This document shows, one piece after another, positions 17,537 to 26,324 of a stretch of DNA of 64,000 nucleotides. The position numbers were made by a program, and so were the translations under genes. A model generated the notes under the pieces. The model made no database searches. It was not told where the DNA came from and saw only the letters and a program-made list of their open reading frames with translations. Position 1 is the stretch's first letter, and each line of letters opens with the position of its first letter. The stretch is from Sinomonas sp. ASV322 (GTDB lineage Bacteria; Actinomycetota; Actinomycetes; Actinomycetales; Micrococcaceae), in NCBI RefSeq assembly GCF_030908245.1, contig NZ_JAVFJJ010000007.1, positions 1 to 64,000 on the forward strand, given 5' to 3'.

Positions 17537-18592
17537 TCAGGTGGGGACCGATGGGCGGAACTCCCGAGGGGGCGCGACAGAGTCTCGCGTCACCAAGGGG
17601 CACGGCAGCAACGCTGAGACCCATTCGTGGTCGGATCGGTTCTCCCCGTCAGCAAGCATCTCGACGACGGTCTCGAGCGCCCAGGAGCCCATCTCGTAGT
17701 GGGGCAAGGCCACGGTAGTCAGCGCGGGGAAGAGGTTCGCCGCGATGATCTCCTGGTTGTCGAAGCCCACGATGGAGAGGTCCTCCGGGATTCTCAGGGA
17801 GAGCTCGGCCGCTGCCCGATAGGCGCCCATGGCCATGCGGTCGTTGTAGCAGAAGAGGGCCGTCGGTGCGGAGCGGGCGAGGATCTCTTTGGCGAGCTCG
17901 TAGCCTTCGGGGGTCTCCGACACTGTCTCGCCCACGAGCTTCCCGTCGTAGGGGACGTCGTACTCGGCGAGGACCTGCCGGTATCCGGCCAGGCGCCCGT
18001 GGGTCGCAGGGACGTCGTCATTGTTGTTGAGGAAGGCGATCCGCCGGTGGCCTGCCTCGGCCAGATGGCGGACCGCGGCAACAGCCCCGCCGACCTCATC
18101 GGGCACGACGGCGGGCAGCATGCCAGCGGTGTCTGTCGCGTCGATGAGAACGGCGGGCACCGCGTCGAGGTTCGGGGGGAGGGTGATTCTCCGGTGATAC
18201 ATCGTCGCGTAGAGGATGGCATCGACCTGCCGGTCGAGGAGGGCCTGCACGTCGGCTTGGTGCGCGGCGGCGCCGTCGCCCCGTTCAGCGCTGACGATGA
18301 CTAGGGTGAGGCCGTGGGCGCGTGCGGCCTCCTGGGCCCCGAGGATGATCCTGCCCGCGTGTGGAGTGGTCGCGATCTCCTCGCTCAGGAGCCCGATCAG
18401 CCCAGATCGGCGGGTCCGCAGAGCCTGCGCGACCCTGTTCGGTCCGTAGCCGAGCGATTTCGCGGCCTCGCGGACACGGCTCCTCGTCTCTTCGGCCACG
18501 CGCGTGTGCGGCGTCTCGTTGAGCACATGCGAGACCGTCGTCACGGACACGCCCGCCATCTTGGCGACATCTCGGATGCCCGCAGTCTTCAC
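17537..18592 (-). CDS. LacI-family regulator inside the DFA III operon
   Basis: A 351-residue LacI repressor. The HTH is GIRDVAKMAGVSVTTVSHVL (about 5-24), followed by hinge and sugar-binding domain with FLNNNDDVPATHGRLAGY and IVGFDNQEIIA. It is encoded between the permease and GH32 genes rather than apart, so it probably controls its own operon through the tandem operator-like repeats in front of the binding-protein gene. Confidence 0.93.
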   Translation of the reverse strand: MKTAGIRDVAKMAGVSVTTVSHVLNETPHTRVAEETRSRVREAAKSLGYGPNRVAQALRTRRSGLIGLLSEEIATTPHAGRIILGAQEAARAHGLTLVIVSAERGDGAAAHQADVQALLDRQVDAILYATMYHRRITLPPNLDAVPAVLIDATDTAGMLPAVVPDEVGGAVAAVRHLAEAGHRRIAFLNNNDDVPATHGRLAGYRQVLAEYDVPYDGKLVGETVSETPEGYELAKEILARSAPTALFCYNDRMAMGAYRAAAELSLRIPEDLSIVGFDNQEIIAANLFPALTTVALPHYEMGSWALETVVEMLADGENRSDHEWVSALLPCPLVTRDSVAPPREFRPSVPT

Positions 18593-18655
18593 GCGGATCC
18601 TTCCCCCGAGTTTCTCATCAGATCACATCCTTTCAGGGGACCGGTGTGGCGGGCG

Positions 18656-19495
18656 TCAGCCCTTGACCGCGCCGAGGGTCAGCCCAGCGACGATGTGTCG
18701 CTGGAGGAGCAGGGTCAGGAGGATCACCGGGACGGAGTAGACGACCGCAAGAGCGGTCATCGAGCCCCAATCGAGGCCGAACTGGGTCTGGAAATTGGCG
18801 ATGACCACGGGCGTCGTCTGAGCCCGAACCGCTGTCAGGAGCAGGGCGAAGAGGAACTCGTTCCACGAGGCGAGGAAGGCGAAGATCGCCGTGACGGCCA
18901 CCCCTCCGGACGTGACGGGGATGACCACCCGCCACAGCGCGCCGAGCCGGGAGCACCCGTCGATCTTGGCCGCCTCCTCGAGCTCGGAGGGTACGGCTTC
19001 GAAGAAGCTGGACATGAGCCAGATCGACAGCGGCAGGGAGATCGTGGTGTGTGCGACGGCCAGGGCGATCGAGGTGTCGGAGAGGCCGAGATTCCGGAAG
19101 ATGGAGAGCATCGGCACGCCGACGACGATCGGGGGCACCATCCGGGTCACGAGTGCCGCGACGATGAAGAACCGTCCGAGCCTTGTGCGGAACCGGGTCA
19201 CTGCGTACGCAGCGGGCAGGCCTAACGTGAGCGAGATCGCGGTGCTGAGCGTCGCCGTCACGATGCTGTTGACGAACGAGGCGGTCACGCCGCTGCGCGA
19301 GAGCGCGGAGACGTAGTTTGCGACCGTCCATTCGCTGGGCAGGAGTCGCGGGGGCACGGCGATGGTCTCTATGGGTGCCTTGAACGAAGTCAGGAGCATG
19401 TACACGAACGGGAAGCCGTAGAGCACCACGACTGCAGCGAGGATGATCCACAGAATCGTCTTCGAGCTCAGCTTGCGGACCTCGAGCCCGTTCAT
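18656..19495 (-). CDS. ABC sugar permease 2 (MalG type)
   Basis: A 279-residue permease with about six membrane segments. The EAA loop is EEAAKIDGCSRLGALWRVVI, and the usual C-terminal AGLTLGAVKG is present. Its ATG overlaps the stop of the first permease (ATGA). It forms the DFA III importer with the upstream permease and binding protein. The operon has no ATPase gene, as is common where a shared MsiK-type ATPase energises sugar importers. Confidence 0.92.
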   Translation of the reverse strand: MNGLEVRKLSSKTILWIILAAVVVLYGFPFVYMLLTSFKAPIETIAVPPRLLPSEWTVANYVSALSRSGVTASFVNSIVTATLSTAISLTLGLPAAYAVTRFRTRLGRFFIVAALVTRMVPPIVVGVPMLSIFRNLGLSDTSIALAVAHTTISLPLSIWLMSSFFEAVPSELEEAAKIDGCSRLGALWRVVIPVTSGGVAVTAIFAFLASWNEFLFALLLTAVRAQTTPVVIANFQTQFGLDWGSMTALAVVYSVPVILLTLLLQRHIVAGLTLGAVKG

Positions 19496-20448
19496 CGCTT
19501 TTCCTCGCTTCCGGGGCGCCAGATAGACAGGATCGCCGCGACGGCGACGGCGAGCATGGCGATCAGGTAGACAGTGCCCATGGCGCTCGCGAGGCCTGGG
19601 TCGCCGAAGCGTACCATCGTCCGGTAGATCAGCAGCGAGAGGGTCTCGGTGCTCGACTGCGGCCCGCCGTTGGTTTGAATGAGGATGACGTCGAAGGCCC
19701 TGGCGGCATCGATCCCGCGCACGATGAGCGCGACGGCGATGACCGGGCGCAGCAAGGGCAGCAGAATCCGGAACAGAATCGTGGAGTACCGGGCCCCATC
19801 GATGCGGGCCGCCTCGATCAGGTCCCCTGGGATGTTCTGCAGGCCGGCGAACAGGACGAGGGTGATGAACGAGGTGGTGAGCCAGATGTCCGGAATCGCG
19901 ACAGAGAACAGGGCGATGTTCGGGTTCGACAGCCACTGGATATCCGTGCTCGAGTGCAGGACTCCGACTCTCGTGAAGAGCTCGTTGACGATGCCGAAGT
20001 TGTCGATGAGCAGGAACCGCCAGAGCAGGCCCGCCACGATCGGGGCGATCATCAGCGGGTAGAGGAACACCGTCCTGAAGACCCGCGACGCGTTGCCCAA
20101 GGCCGAGAACAGCAGCGCCACTGCCAGGCCGAGGACGAACTCGAGGGTCACGACGATGACGGCGTACAGCACGGTGCGCCACGCGGCATCGATGAAGTCC
20201 GCGTCCTGGAAGAGCCTGACGTAGTTCCCGAAGCCGACGAATTCGCGTGGGCCTCCGGCGATAGGGGCGATCTTGAAGAATCCATCGATGACGAACTGCA
20301 GGAGCGGCCAGCCGATGAAGACCGCCAGGAACGCCCCTGCGGGCAGCATCAGGAGTGCCGCGAACCGGCGGTCGGTCAGGCGGGTCCGGGATGTGCTTCC
20401 AGCGGGCCGGCGCGGGTGGCTGGTGAGGCCACCCGCGCGGTCCACCAC
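19492..20448 (-). CDS. ABC sugar permease 1 (MalF type)
   Basis: A 318-residue permease with a cytoplasmic basic N-terminus, about six membrane segments and the EAA loop EAARIDGARYSTILFRILLP. The GTG start overlaps the stop codon of the binding-protein gene, and a second GTG follows directly. Paired with the downstream MalG-type permease. Confidence 0.92.
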   Translation of the reverse strand: MVDRAGGLTSHPRRPAGSTSRTRLTDRRFAALLMLPAGAFLAVFIGWPLLQFVIDGFFKIAPIAGGPREFVGFGNYVRLFQDADFIDAAWRTVLYAVIVVTLEFVLGLAVALLFSALGNASRVFRTVFLYPLMIAPIVAGLLWRFLLIDNFGIVNELFTRVGVLHSSTDIQWLSNPNIALFSVAIPDIWLTTSFITLVLFAGLQNIPGDLIEAARIDGARYSTILFRILLPLLRPVIAVALIVRGIDAARAFDVILIQTNGGPQSSTETLSLLIYRTMVRFGDPGLASAMGTVYLIAMLAVAVAAILSIWRPGSEEKR

Positions 20449-21719
20449 TACTTGACTAGCGATTGGACCTGCTCCTTCGCAGCGTTCAGCAGGGCCTGGT
20501 CATCGGCCCCCGGCTGAAGCGACTTCTGGATCATCGGGACGAGCACCTTGTCCACGATCTGCTGCCACTTGGGCGTTGCCGGCCGCGGAATGGTGGCCGA
20601 GGCGTTGAGCGTGTCGATCAGCGGCTTGTAGTTCTCATAGCCGGCCTGGTTTTCGTACTTGGCGAGAGCGGACTTCCGCGCCACGAGGCCAAGGGTCGTC
20701 TGGGCGGACAGCTCGTTGTGGTCGTAGGCGAACTTCAGGAAGTCGTTCGCGGCCTGCTGTTGCTGGCCGGCTTTGGGCACCGAGAGGTACCACGCACCGG
20801 GGACGCCGGCGACGCCGCCAGGGCCAGCGATCATCTCGGCGACGCCGACTTTGCCGTTCACTGGAGCATCCTTGGGGATCGACCGGTATTCGTGCGCCCA
20901 GAAGAGCGACATGGCGGTCTTGCCCTGGTTGAACAGGTTCTGGGCTGCCGCCCAGTCGACCTGCGCACCGCCGGGAGGTGCGTACTTGGCCAGGCTGTCG
21001 TCGAACTGGAGAGCCTTGAGGCTGTTCGCGTTCCCGAGCGAGACGCTGGACCCGTCGGGGCTGACGACCATGGTCTTTTCCCCGGTCTGGGAGAGCATCG
21101 CGAGCCATTCGGTCTCGACGGCGCCTTTCACGTCCGTGCCGAACATGCCGTCCTTGGTGAAGAACGCGGCCGCGTCCAAGTACTGCTGCCACGTTGTGGG
21201 CGGCTTGAGGTCGTACCCGTACTTCGCTTTGAAGGCGGTCTGGTTGGCCGGATCGTTGAAGAGGTCTTTGCGGTAGTACAGGATTTCCGAGTTGGTCCAC
21301 ACCGGCATGCCGATGTATTTGCCCCCTACGTTGGCCTCATTCACGAGAGCCGGGAACAGGTCCTTCTTCACATCGTCCGTGAACAGGCTGTCCAGCGGGG
21401 CGACGGCGTCCTTGAACGCGGGCAGCCAGACGGCGTCCAACGCGGCGACGTCGAAGGAGACACTGCCAGAGGTGAACTCGCTGTTGAGCCTGTTGTACAG
21501 GCCGTCGTATGGCAGCTCGACGAAGGAGACCTTCGTGCCCGTTGCTTTGGTGAACTCGTCCGCGATCGGCTGCAGCTCGGCGTGGCCGCCGGCCTCCACG
21601 AGCACGGTGATGGTCTTCCCCGTGGCCGACGACGTGCTGCCGCCGACGCCGCAGCCGCTCATGGCCAACGCGGCAGCCGTGGCGACCGATGCGGCCACGG
21701 CGATTTTCTTGCGAAGCAT
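20448..21719 (-). CDS. ABC sugar-binding lipoprotein, probable DFA III/fructoside receptor
   Basis: A 423-residue extracellular solute-binding protein (family 1). A lipoprotein signal ends at ALAMSGCG (Cys23). The body has the two-lobe SBP pattern (ITVLVEAGGHAELQPIADEF at its start). It is the first gene of the operon that continues with two permeases, LacI, GH32 and GH91, so the cargo is probably difructose anhydride III or a short inulo-oligosaccharide. This ligand is inferred from context only. Confidence 0.9.
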   Translation of the reverse strand: MLRKKIAVAASVATAAALAMSGCGVGGSTSSATGKTITVLVEAGGHAELQPIADEFTKATGTKVSFVELPYDGLYNRLNSEFTSGSVSFDVAALDAVWLPAFKDAVAPLDSLFTDDVKKDLFPALVNEANVGGKYIGMPVWTNSEILYYRKDLFNDPANQTAFKAKYGYDLKPPTTWQQYLDAAAFFTKDGMFGTDVKGAVETEWLAMLSQTGEKTMVVSPDGSSVSLGNANSLKALQFDDSLAKYAPPGGAQVDWAAAQNLFNQGKTAMSLFWAHEYRSIPKDAPVNGKVGVAEMIAGPGGVAGVPGAWYLSVPKAGQQQQAANDFLKFAYDHNELSAQTTLGLVARKSALAKYENQAGYENYKPLIDTLNASATIPRPATPKWQQIVDKVLVPMIQKSLQPGADDQALLNAAKEQVQSLVK

Positions 21720-21745
21720 CCTTACTCCGAATCTTTCGTGTCCAG

Positions 21746-21804
21746 ATGGATCAGTGCTCTGGGTGTCCTGATGAATCAGCGCTCTGTATGGAATCAGTGC
21801 TCTG
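21746..21804. repeat. Three imperfect direct repeats in the leader of the importer operon
   Basis: ATGGATCAGTGCTCTG, ATGAATCAGCGCTCTG and ATGGAATCAGTGCTCTG occur within 59 bp, between the predicted promoter and the binding-protein start. A regulator-binding array or RNA-level element is possible. Confidence 0.75.
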
Positions 21805-21834
21805 TGCGTTTCCCCGGGGTTGGGACTTCGTGCG

Positions 21835-21894
21835 AAAACGTCTTGGCAAAACGTCTTGGCAACGAAGCTAGGGGTGCCTGAAGAAGTGCGTCAA
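21835..21894 (-). promoter_or_regulatory. Promoter with tandem LacI-type operators for the DFA III operon
   Basis: On the minus strand TTGACG, an 18-bp spacer and TAGCTT (21865-21894) form a promoter. Immediately downstream, over the expected start point, AAAACGTCTTGGC is repeated twice head to tail (21835-21860). Each copy holds the near-palindrome CAAAACGTCTTG with central CG. Repression by the LacI protein of this operon is inferred. Confidence 0.65.
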
Positions 21895-22070
21895 GTGCCA
21901 AACAGGAGCCAAAATTCCGGATCTGCAGCCAAACATTTTGGCTTCCCGACAGTTCTCGGAGGGCTTGGCCGCGACTCTGGGAGTGGGCCAGTCCCGCCCG
22001 CGGGAGAGCTTTGCTGCTCGACCGTGGGCCACGTTTCAGCGTGGTTGGCGTTCTTCGGCTAGTCCAAGTG

Positions 22071-22153
22071 TCGAAACGTTTACGGCCATAATTCTCGCGG
22101 GAACCATTGACATGAACAAAGGGTGACAGTAGCTTTTCGTCGAAACGTTTGCG
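22071..22153 (+). promoter_or_regulatory. Promoter and two operators for the fructotransferase operon
   Basis: TTGACA (22107-22112), a 17-bp spacer and TAGCTT (22130-22135) form a strong promoter. TCGAAACGTTTACG lies upstream (22071-22084), and TCGAAACGTTTGCG covers the expected start point (22140-22153). The two sites are 69 bp apart, an arrangement that could loop. The same 13-mer core recurs before the GH172 gene. Confidence 0.72.
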
Positions 22154-22280
22154 TGACTCCGTCCGCCCGGGCGGCGCAAACGGCCCTCTGTTCGATCGAA
22201 GACGAACCGATTCATGCGTGGCAGCGCGCGAGGCGATTCAGACGATCGGGCAGTGCTTTCCCCTCGAGAGGAGAGTCTCC

Positions 22281-22475
22281 TTGAATCCTGCGAAGCGACC
22301 TGTCGCCCGGCGCAGCATCCTGCTCGGGATGGTCGCGAGTCTCGTGTCCTTCGGCGCCGTACAGCAGGCGCCTGCGCTCGCCCAGACGCCGCCCGCACCG
22401 GCGGTTCCCGACGCCGGGCACCCGGTTCAGCACGCGGACCATCCGCCGTACCACGCGATCGTCGGCGTCCTCTGA
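22281..22475 (+). CDS. Tat signal peptide ORF with short His-rich tail
   Basis: A 64-residue ORF starting at TTG, with the strong ribosome-binding site GAGAGGAGAG about 6 nt upstream. PVARRSILLG is a twin-arginine-like motif, followed by a hydrophobic core and a predicted cut after APALA. Only about 30 residues would be exported, with His in GHPVQHADHPPYHA. The stop comes 46 bp before the fructotransferase ATG, and the frames differ by +1. It may be a leader separated from the enzyme by mutation, or a genuine small exported protein. I recognise no family. Confidence 0.6.
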   Translation: MNPAKRPVARRSILLGMVASLVSFGAVQQAPALAQTPPAPAVPDAGHPVQHADHPPYHAIVGVL

Positions 22476-22521
22476 TCGTCGCGTTGCTCGCCCTCGAATC
22501 CCACACCTCGAAAGGACCACC

Positions 22522-23706
22522 ATGGCCAACACCGTCTACGACGTCACGACGTGGACCGGCACCCCGTACATCGACCCCCACACGGACATCGGAGCCGTGA
22601 TCAACCAGATCATCGCGAATATCAAGGCCAATCAGACGACCCAGACGACGCGCCCCGGTGCCGTCATCTACATCCCGCCTGGACACTACAACCTCTTGAC
22701 CCGGGTCGTCATCGACGTCAGCTTCCTCCAGATCAAGGGCTCTGGGCACGGCTTCCTCTCCGAGGCGATCCGCGACGGGTCGTCGACCGGCTCGTGGACC
22801 GAGACGCTGCCGGGCGCCAGCCATATTCAAGTCATGAACACCGACGGCAATCTCGAGGCCTTCCTCGTCTCGCGCACCGGCGATCCCAATGTGGTCGGTC
22901 GCCTCAATAGCATCGAGTTCAAGGACTTCTGCCTCGACGGCGTGACGGACAGCAAGCCGTATCTCCCCGGGAACTCCAAGATCGGCATTTCCGTGCAGTC
23001 GGACAACGACTCCGTGCGGATCGAGGGCATGGGATTCGTGTACCTGGCGCACGCGATCATCATCAAAGGCGCCGACGCCCCCAACATCACCAACAACTTC
23101 ATCGCCGAATGCGGCAATTGCATCGAGCTGACCGGCGCATCCCAGGTCGCCAAGATCACCAACAACTTCCTCATCAGCGCGTGGGCGGGCTACTCGATCT
23201 ATGCGGAGAACGCCGAAGGGCCGCTCATCACGGGCAACAGCATCCTGTGGGCCGCCAACATCACGATGAACAACTGCAATCGCGTGACGATCAGCTCCAA
23301 CAAACTGCTGAGCAACTTCCCCAGCATGATCGCCCTCTTGGGGACATGCACCGAGAATCTCATCTCCGCCAACCACTTCCGACGGGTCTACGGGGACGGC
23401 ACGTCCACCCGCTTCGACGACCTCTTCGGGCTCGTCCACCTCGAGGGGAGCAACAACACGGTCACGGGCAACATGTTCTCCTTCAATGTGCCAGCCGCGA
23501 ACATCACGCCCGCCGGCGCCAACCCGACGATCGTTCTGGTGAAGAGCGGGGACGGCAACTACCTCGCGACCAACAACATCGTGAGCAATGTGCCCACCAT
23601 GGTGGTCCTGGACGCGAGCACGACTGCAACACGGATCATCTACAGCGCAAAGAGCGGACAGTTCAACCCTTACACCACCAACTACTCCTTCATCGCTACG
23701 CCGTAA
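22522..23706 (+). CDS. Inulin fructotransferase (DFA III-forming), GH91
   Basis: A 394-residue beta-helix enzyme. It cuts the terminal difructose of inulin by intramolecular transfer, releasing difructose anhydride III (EC 4.2.2.18). The sequence agrees closely with the Arthrobacter/Bacillus enzymes I remember: PGAVIYIPPGHYNLLTRVV, GSGHGFLSEAIRD, NNFIAECGNCIELTG, SIYAENAEGPLITGNS. Known enzymes are secreted with a ~30-40-residue signal. This ORF begins at what is normally the mature start and has its own GAAAGG ribosome-binding site. It therefore appears to lack a signal, unless the Tat ORF upstream supplies one in some way. DFA I-forming specificity cannot be excluded. Confidence 0.93.
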   Translation: MANTVYDVTTWTGTPYIDPHTDIGAVINQIIANIKANQTTQTTRPGAVIYIPPGHYNLLTRVVIDVSFLQIKGSGHGFLSEAIRDGSSTGSWTETLPGASHIQVMNTDGNLEAFLVSRTGDPNVVGRLNSIEFKDFCLDGVTDSKPYLPGNSKIGISVQSDNDSVRIEGMGFVYLAHAIIIKGADAPNITNNFIAECGNCIELTGASQVAKITNNFLISAWAGYSIYAENAEGPLITGNSILWAANITMNNCNRVTISSNKLLSNFPSMIALLGTCTENLISANHFRRVYGDGTSTRFDDLFGLVHLEGSNNTVTGNMFSFNVPAANITPAGANPTIVLVKSGDGNYLATNNIVSNVPTMVVLDASTTATRIIYSAKSGQFNPYTTNYSFIATP

Positions 23707-23723
23707 CGGCGGACGGCGACAGG

Positions 23724-23750
23724 GCGGCGCGGTCCTTGCGGCCGCGCCGC
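23724..23750 (+). other. Intercistronic stem-loop
   Basis: GCGGCGCGG and CCGCGCCGC pair across a 9-nt loop between the fructotransferase and the secreted GH32 gene. No T-run follows, so it is more likely a stabilising or attenuating hairpin than a full terminator. Confidence 0.5.
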
Positions 23751-23800
23751 TCTGCAATGACCTGCCTACCAGTCAATGACGACGAGAAAGGCCCGCACCA

Positions 23801-26320
23801 TTGGTGAAGAAAACATGGAGGGCTGTCGCGGCGATAGCCATGGCCAGCGGAATCCTCCTGCCAACGCTCCCGGCTTCGGCCGGAACCACCTATACCGAGA
23901 CCTACCGGCCACAATTCCACTACAGTCCGGCACAGAATTGGATGAACGATCCCAACGGGCTCGTCTACGCCAATGGGAAATACCACCTCTTCTACCAGTA
24001 CAACCCGTTGGGAAGCACGTGGGGCAACATGTCGTGGGGCCACGCGGTGAGCACCGACCTCGTCCATTGGACTGAGCTCCCGGTAGCCATTCCCCAAGAC
24101 GCGAACACCATGATCTTCTCGGGTAGCGCCGTCCTCGACACAGGCAACACGAGCGGATTCGGCACGAGCACGAATCCTCCGCTTGTCGCGATCTACACCG
24201 CGGTGAACAAGACCACGGGAAACCAATCCCAGGCCCTCGCGTACAGCACCGACGGCGGCCAGACCTTCACCAAATACGCGGGGAATCCCGTCCTCGACAT
24301 CGGCTCGACCAACTTCCGCGATCCGAAAGTCTTCTGGTACGCGCCGGGAAATGAGTGGCTCATGGCGGCCGCGCTGTCGGATCAGCACAAGGTCACGTTC
24401 TACACCTCGCCCGATCTCAAGCAATGGACTCACGTGAACGATTTCGGCCCGGCCGGGGCGACGGGCGGGCCGTGGGAGTGCCCGGACCTATTCCAGCTTC
24501 CGGACCCCGCGAATCCAGGCCAACAGAAATGGGTCCTGATCGTGAATCTCAACCCGGGCGGGGTGGCCGGCGGCTCGGGCGCGCAATACTTCACGGGCAG
24601 TTTCGATCCGGTGCACGGGTTCACGCCCGACGGCGTCCCGCCCGTCGGGAGGGCGCTCGGGAGTTTCGATTCGGGCACCTTCGACGGCTGGACGGTCACG
24701 GGTACCGCTTTCGGCGCGGCCCCCGCGACGGGCACGCTGCCAAACCAGATGCCCGTCTCGGGCTGGTCGGGCGCCGGCTATGCGAGCAGCTTCAATGGTG
24801 GCGACGCCTCGACGGGATCATTGAGCTCGCCCAACTTCACGATCGATCACCGCTACCTGAACTTCCTCGTCGGCGGCGGAAACCACCCCTATGTCTCAGG
24901 ATCCGTGACACCGGGCGGGATACCCGACGGGGTCACGTTCGCCGACTTCGAAGGCACGACCTATGGTGCGGGGTGGCAGGCTACGGGAGATTTCGCGGCC
25001 ACCGGCCCAGCTGCCGGCACCCTGCCGAACCAGAACCCGGTCAGCGGCTACATCGGAAGACAGCTCGTCAACACGTTCACCAATGGCGACGCGTCGATGG
25101 GAACCATCACGTCGCCGTCGTTCACTATCTCCAAGCGCTACGTGAACCTGCTCGTCGGCGGCGGGAACCACCCGTGGGGCTCGCCGAACCCGACGTCCGT
25201 GAACCTCGTCGTCAACGGCCAGGTCGTGGCGACGGCGACAGGCCAGAACAGCGAACACCTTGATTGGGTCAGCTGGGACCTCAATGCCTACGCAGGCCAG
25301 GCGGCGACGATCCAGATTGTCGACCAGAACAACGGACCGTGGGGGCACATCCTCGTGGACCAGATCATGTTCGGCGACAGCCCCGTCTCGGTGGCCCAAG
25401 ATACGGCAGTGCGGCTCGTCGTCGACGGCCAAGTCGTCCGCAGCGCGACGGGCCAGAACACCGAGCACCTCGACTGGACGACGTGGGATCTCAGCGACCT
25501 GCAGGGAAAGACCGCGCACATCGACATCGATGACAACAACAGCGGCACGGGCGGAGGCGCATGGGCCCACATCCTCGCCGACCAGTTCTCGCTTGCTGAC
25601 GCCTCCGTGTCCTCGGCCCTGCAGACCACCCATTGGGTGGACTTCGGCAGGGACGACTATGCCGCCGTCACCTACAACAACACCCCGGACGGCAAGCGGA
25701 TCATGATCGGCTGGATGAACAACTGGGACTATGGACAGTCGATCCCCACGTCACCGTGGCGGAGCGCCATGACGGTTCCCCGGGAGCTCACCCTCAGCCT
25801 GGTCAACGGCTCGGACGTCCTCGTGCAGAAGCCGATCGATCAGCTGGGCCAGCTGAGTGCTGGCCCGCCCGTCACCCAGCAGAACGTCTCCGTCCCGCCC
25901 GGCACGACGCCGCTCGCCACGAGCGGTGAGACGCTCGATCTCACCGCGACCTTCTCGCCCGGGACGGCGAGTTCCTTCGGACTCGAAGTGCGGACCGGGA
26001 CGGGGCAGCAGACGATCATTGGCTACGACAACGTGGCAGGTCAGGTGTACATCGACCGGACCAGTTCGGGGAATGTGGGCTTCTCGTCGAACTTCGCGGG
26101 AGTCCAGCGGGCTCCACTGACGCTGAGCAGCGGAACGGTCAAGCTCAGGGTGCTCGTGGACTGGTCCTCCGTCGAGGTATTCGCCAACGATGGGCAAGCC
26201 GTCTTGAGCGATCAGATCTTCCCCGATCCCTCGAGCCAGGGAGTGTCTGCCTTCGCCCAGGGCGGGACGGCGACCCTCGTCTCGTTCTCGGCGACGCACC
26301 TGAACTCTGCATGGGGCTAG
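23801..26320 (+). CDS. Secreted GH32 exo-fructanase (inulinase/levanase) with nested accessory modules
   Basis: An 839-residue extracellular fructan hydrolase. Signal peptide about 1-27. GH32 motifs WMNDPNG (Asp50), FRDP (Asp174) and WECPD (Glu226) are present. The propeller is interrupted at about 285 and resumes at about 608 (THWVDFGRDDY), ending in the C-terminal sandwich. The insert is a split module (287-372 and 533-600) that itself contains a second complete copy (380-526). Paired segments include GTLPNQMPVSG/GTLPNQNPVSG and ATGQNSEHLDW/SATGQNTEHLDW. TTG at 23801, or GTG three bases later, is the start. It would release fructose from inulin or levan. Confidence 0.92.
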   Translation: MVKKTWRAVAAIAMASGILLPTLPASAGTTYTETYRPQFHYSPAQNWMNDPNGLVYANGKYHLFYQYNPLGSTWGNMSWGHAVSTDLVHWTELPVAIPQDANTMIFSGSAVLDTGNTSGFGTSTNPPLVAIYTAVNKTTGNQSQALAYSTDGGQTFTKYAGNPVLDIGSTNFRDPKVFWYAPGNEWLMAAALSDQHKVTFYTSPDLKQWTHVNDFGPAGATGGPWECPDLFQLPDPANPGQQKWVLIVNLNPGGVAGGSGAQYFTGSFDPVHGFTPDGVPPVGRALGSFDSGTFDGWTVTGTAFGAAPATGTLPNQMPVSGWSGAGYASSFNGGDASTGSLSSPNFTIDHRYLNFLVGGGNHPYVSGSVTPGGIPDGVTFADFEGTTYGAGWQATGDFAATGPAAGTLPNQNPVSGYIGRQLVNTFTNGDASMGTITSPSFTISKRYVNLLVGGGNHPWGSPNPTSVNLVVNGQVVATATGQNSEHLDWVSWDLNAYAGQAATIQIVDQNNGPWGHILVDQIMFGDSPVSVAQDTAVRLVVDGQVVRSATGQNTEHLDWTTWDLSDLQGKTAHIDIDDNNSGTGGGAWAHILADQFSLADASVSSALQTTHWVDFGRDDYAAVTYNNTPDGKRIMIGWMNNWDYGQSIPTSPWRSAMTVPRELTLSLVNGSDVLVQKPIDQLGQLSAGPPVTQQNVSVPPGTTPLATSGETLDLTATFSPGTASSFGLEVRTGTGQQTIIGYDNVAGQVYIDRTSSGNVGFSSNFAGVQRAPLTLSSGTVKLRVLVDWSSVEVFANDGQAVLSDQIFPDPSSQGVSAFAQGGTATLVSFSATHLNSAWG

Positions 26321-26324
26321 CGGG

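Noticed and set aside
22281-22540. A simple frameshift joining the Tat ORF to the fructotransferase
   Set aside because: Not proven: the fructotransferase has its own ribosome-binding site and ATG, and the bridging translation looks unnatural; kept as a finding with both explanations.
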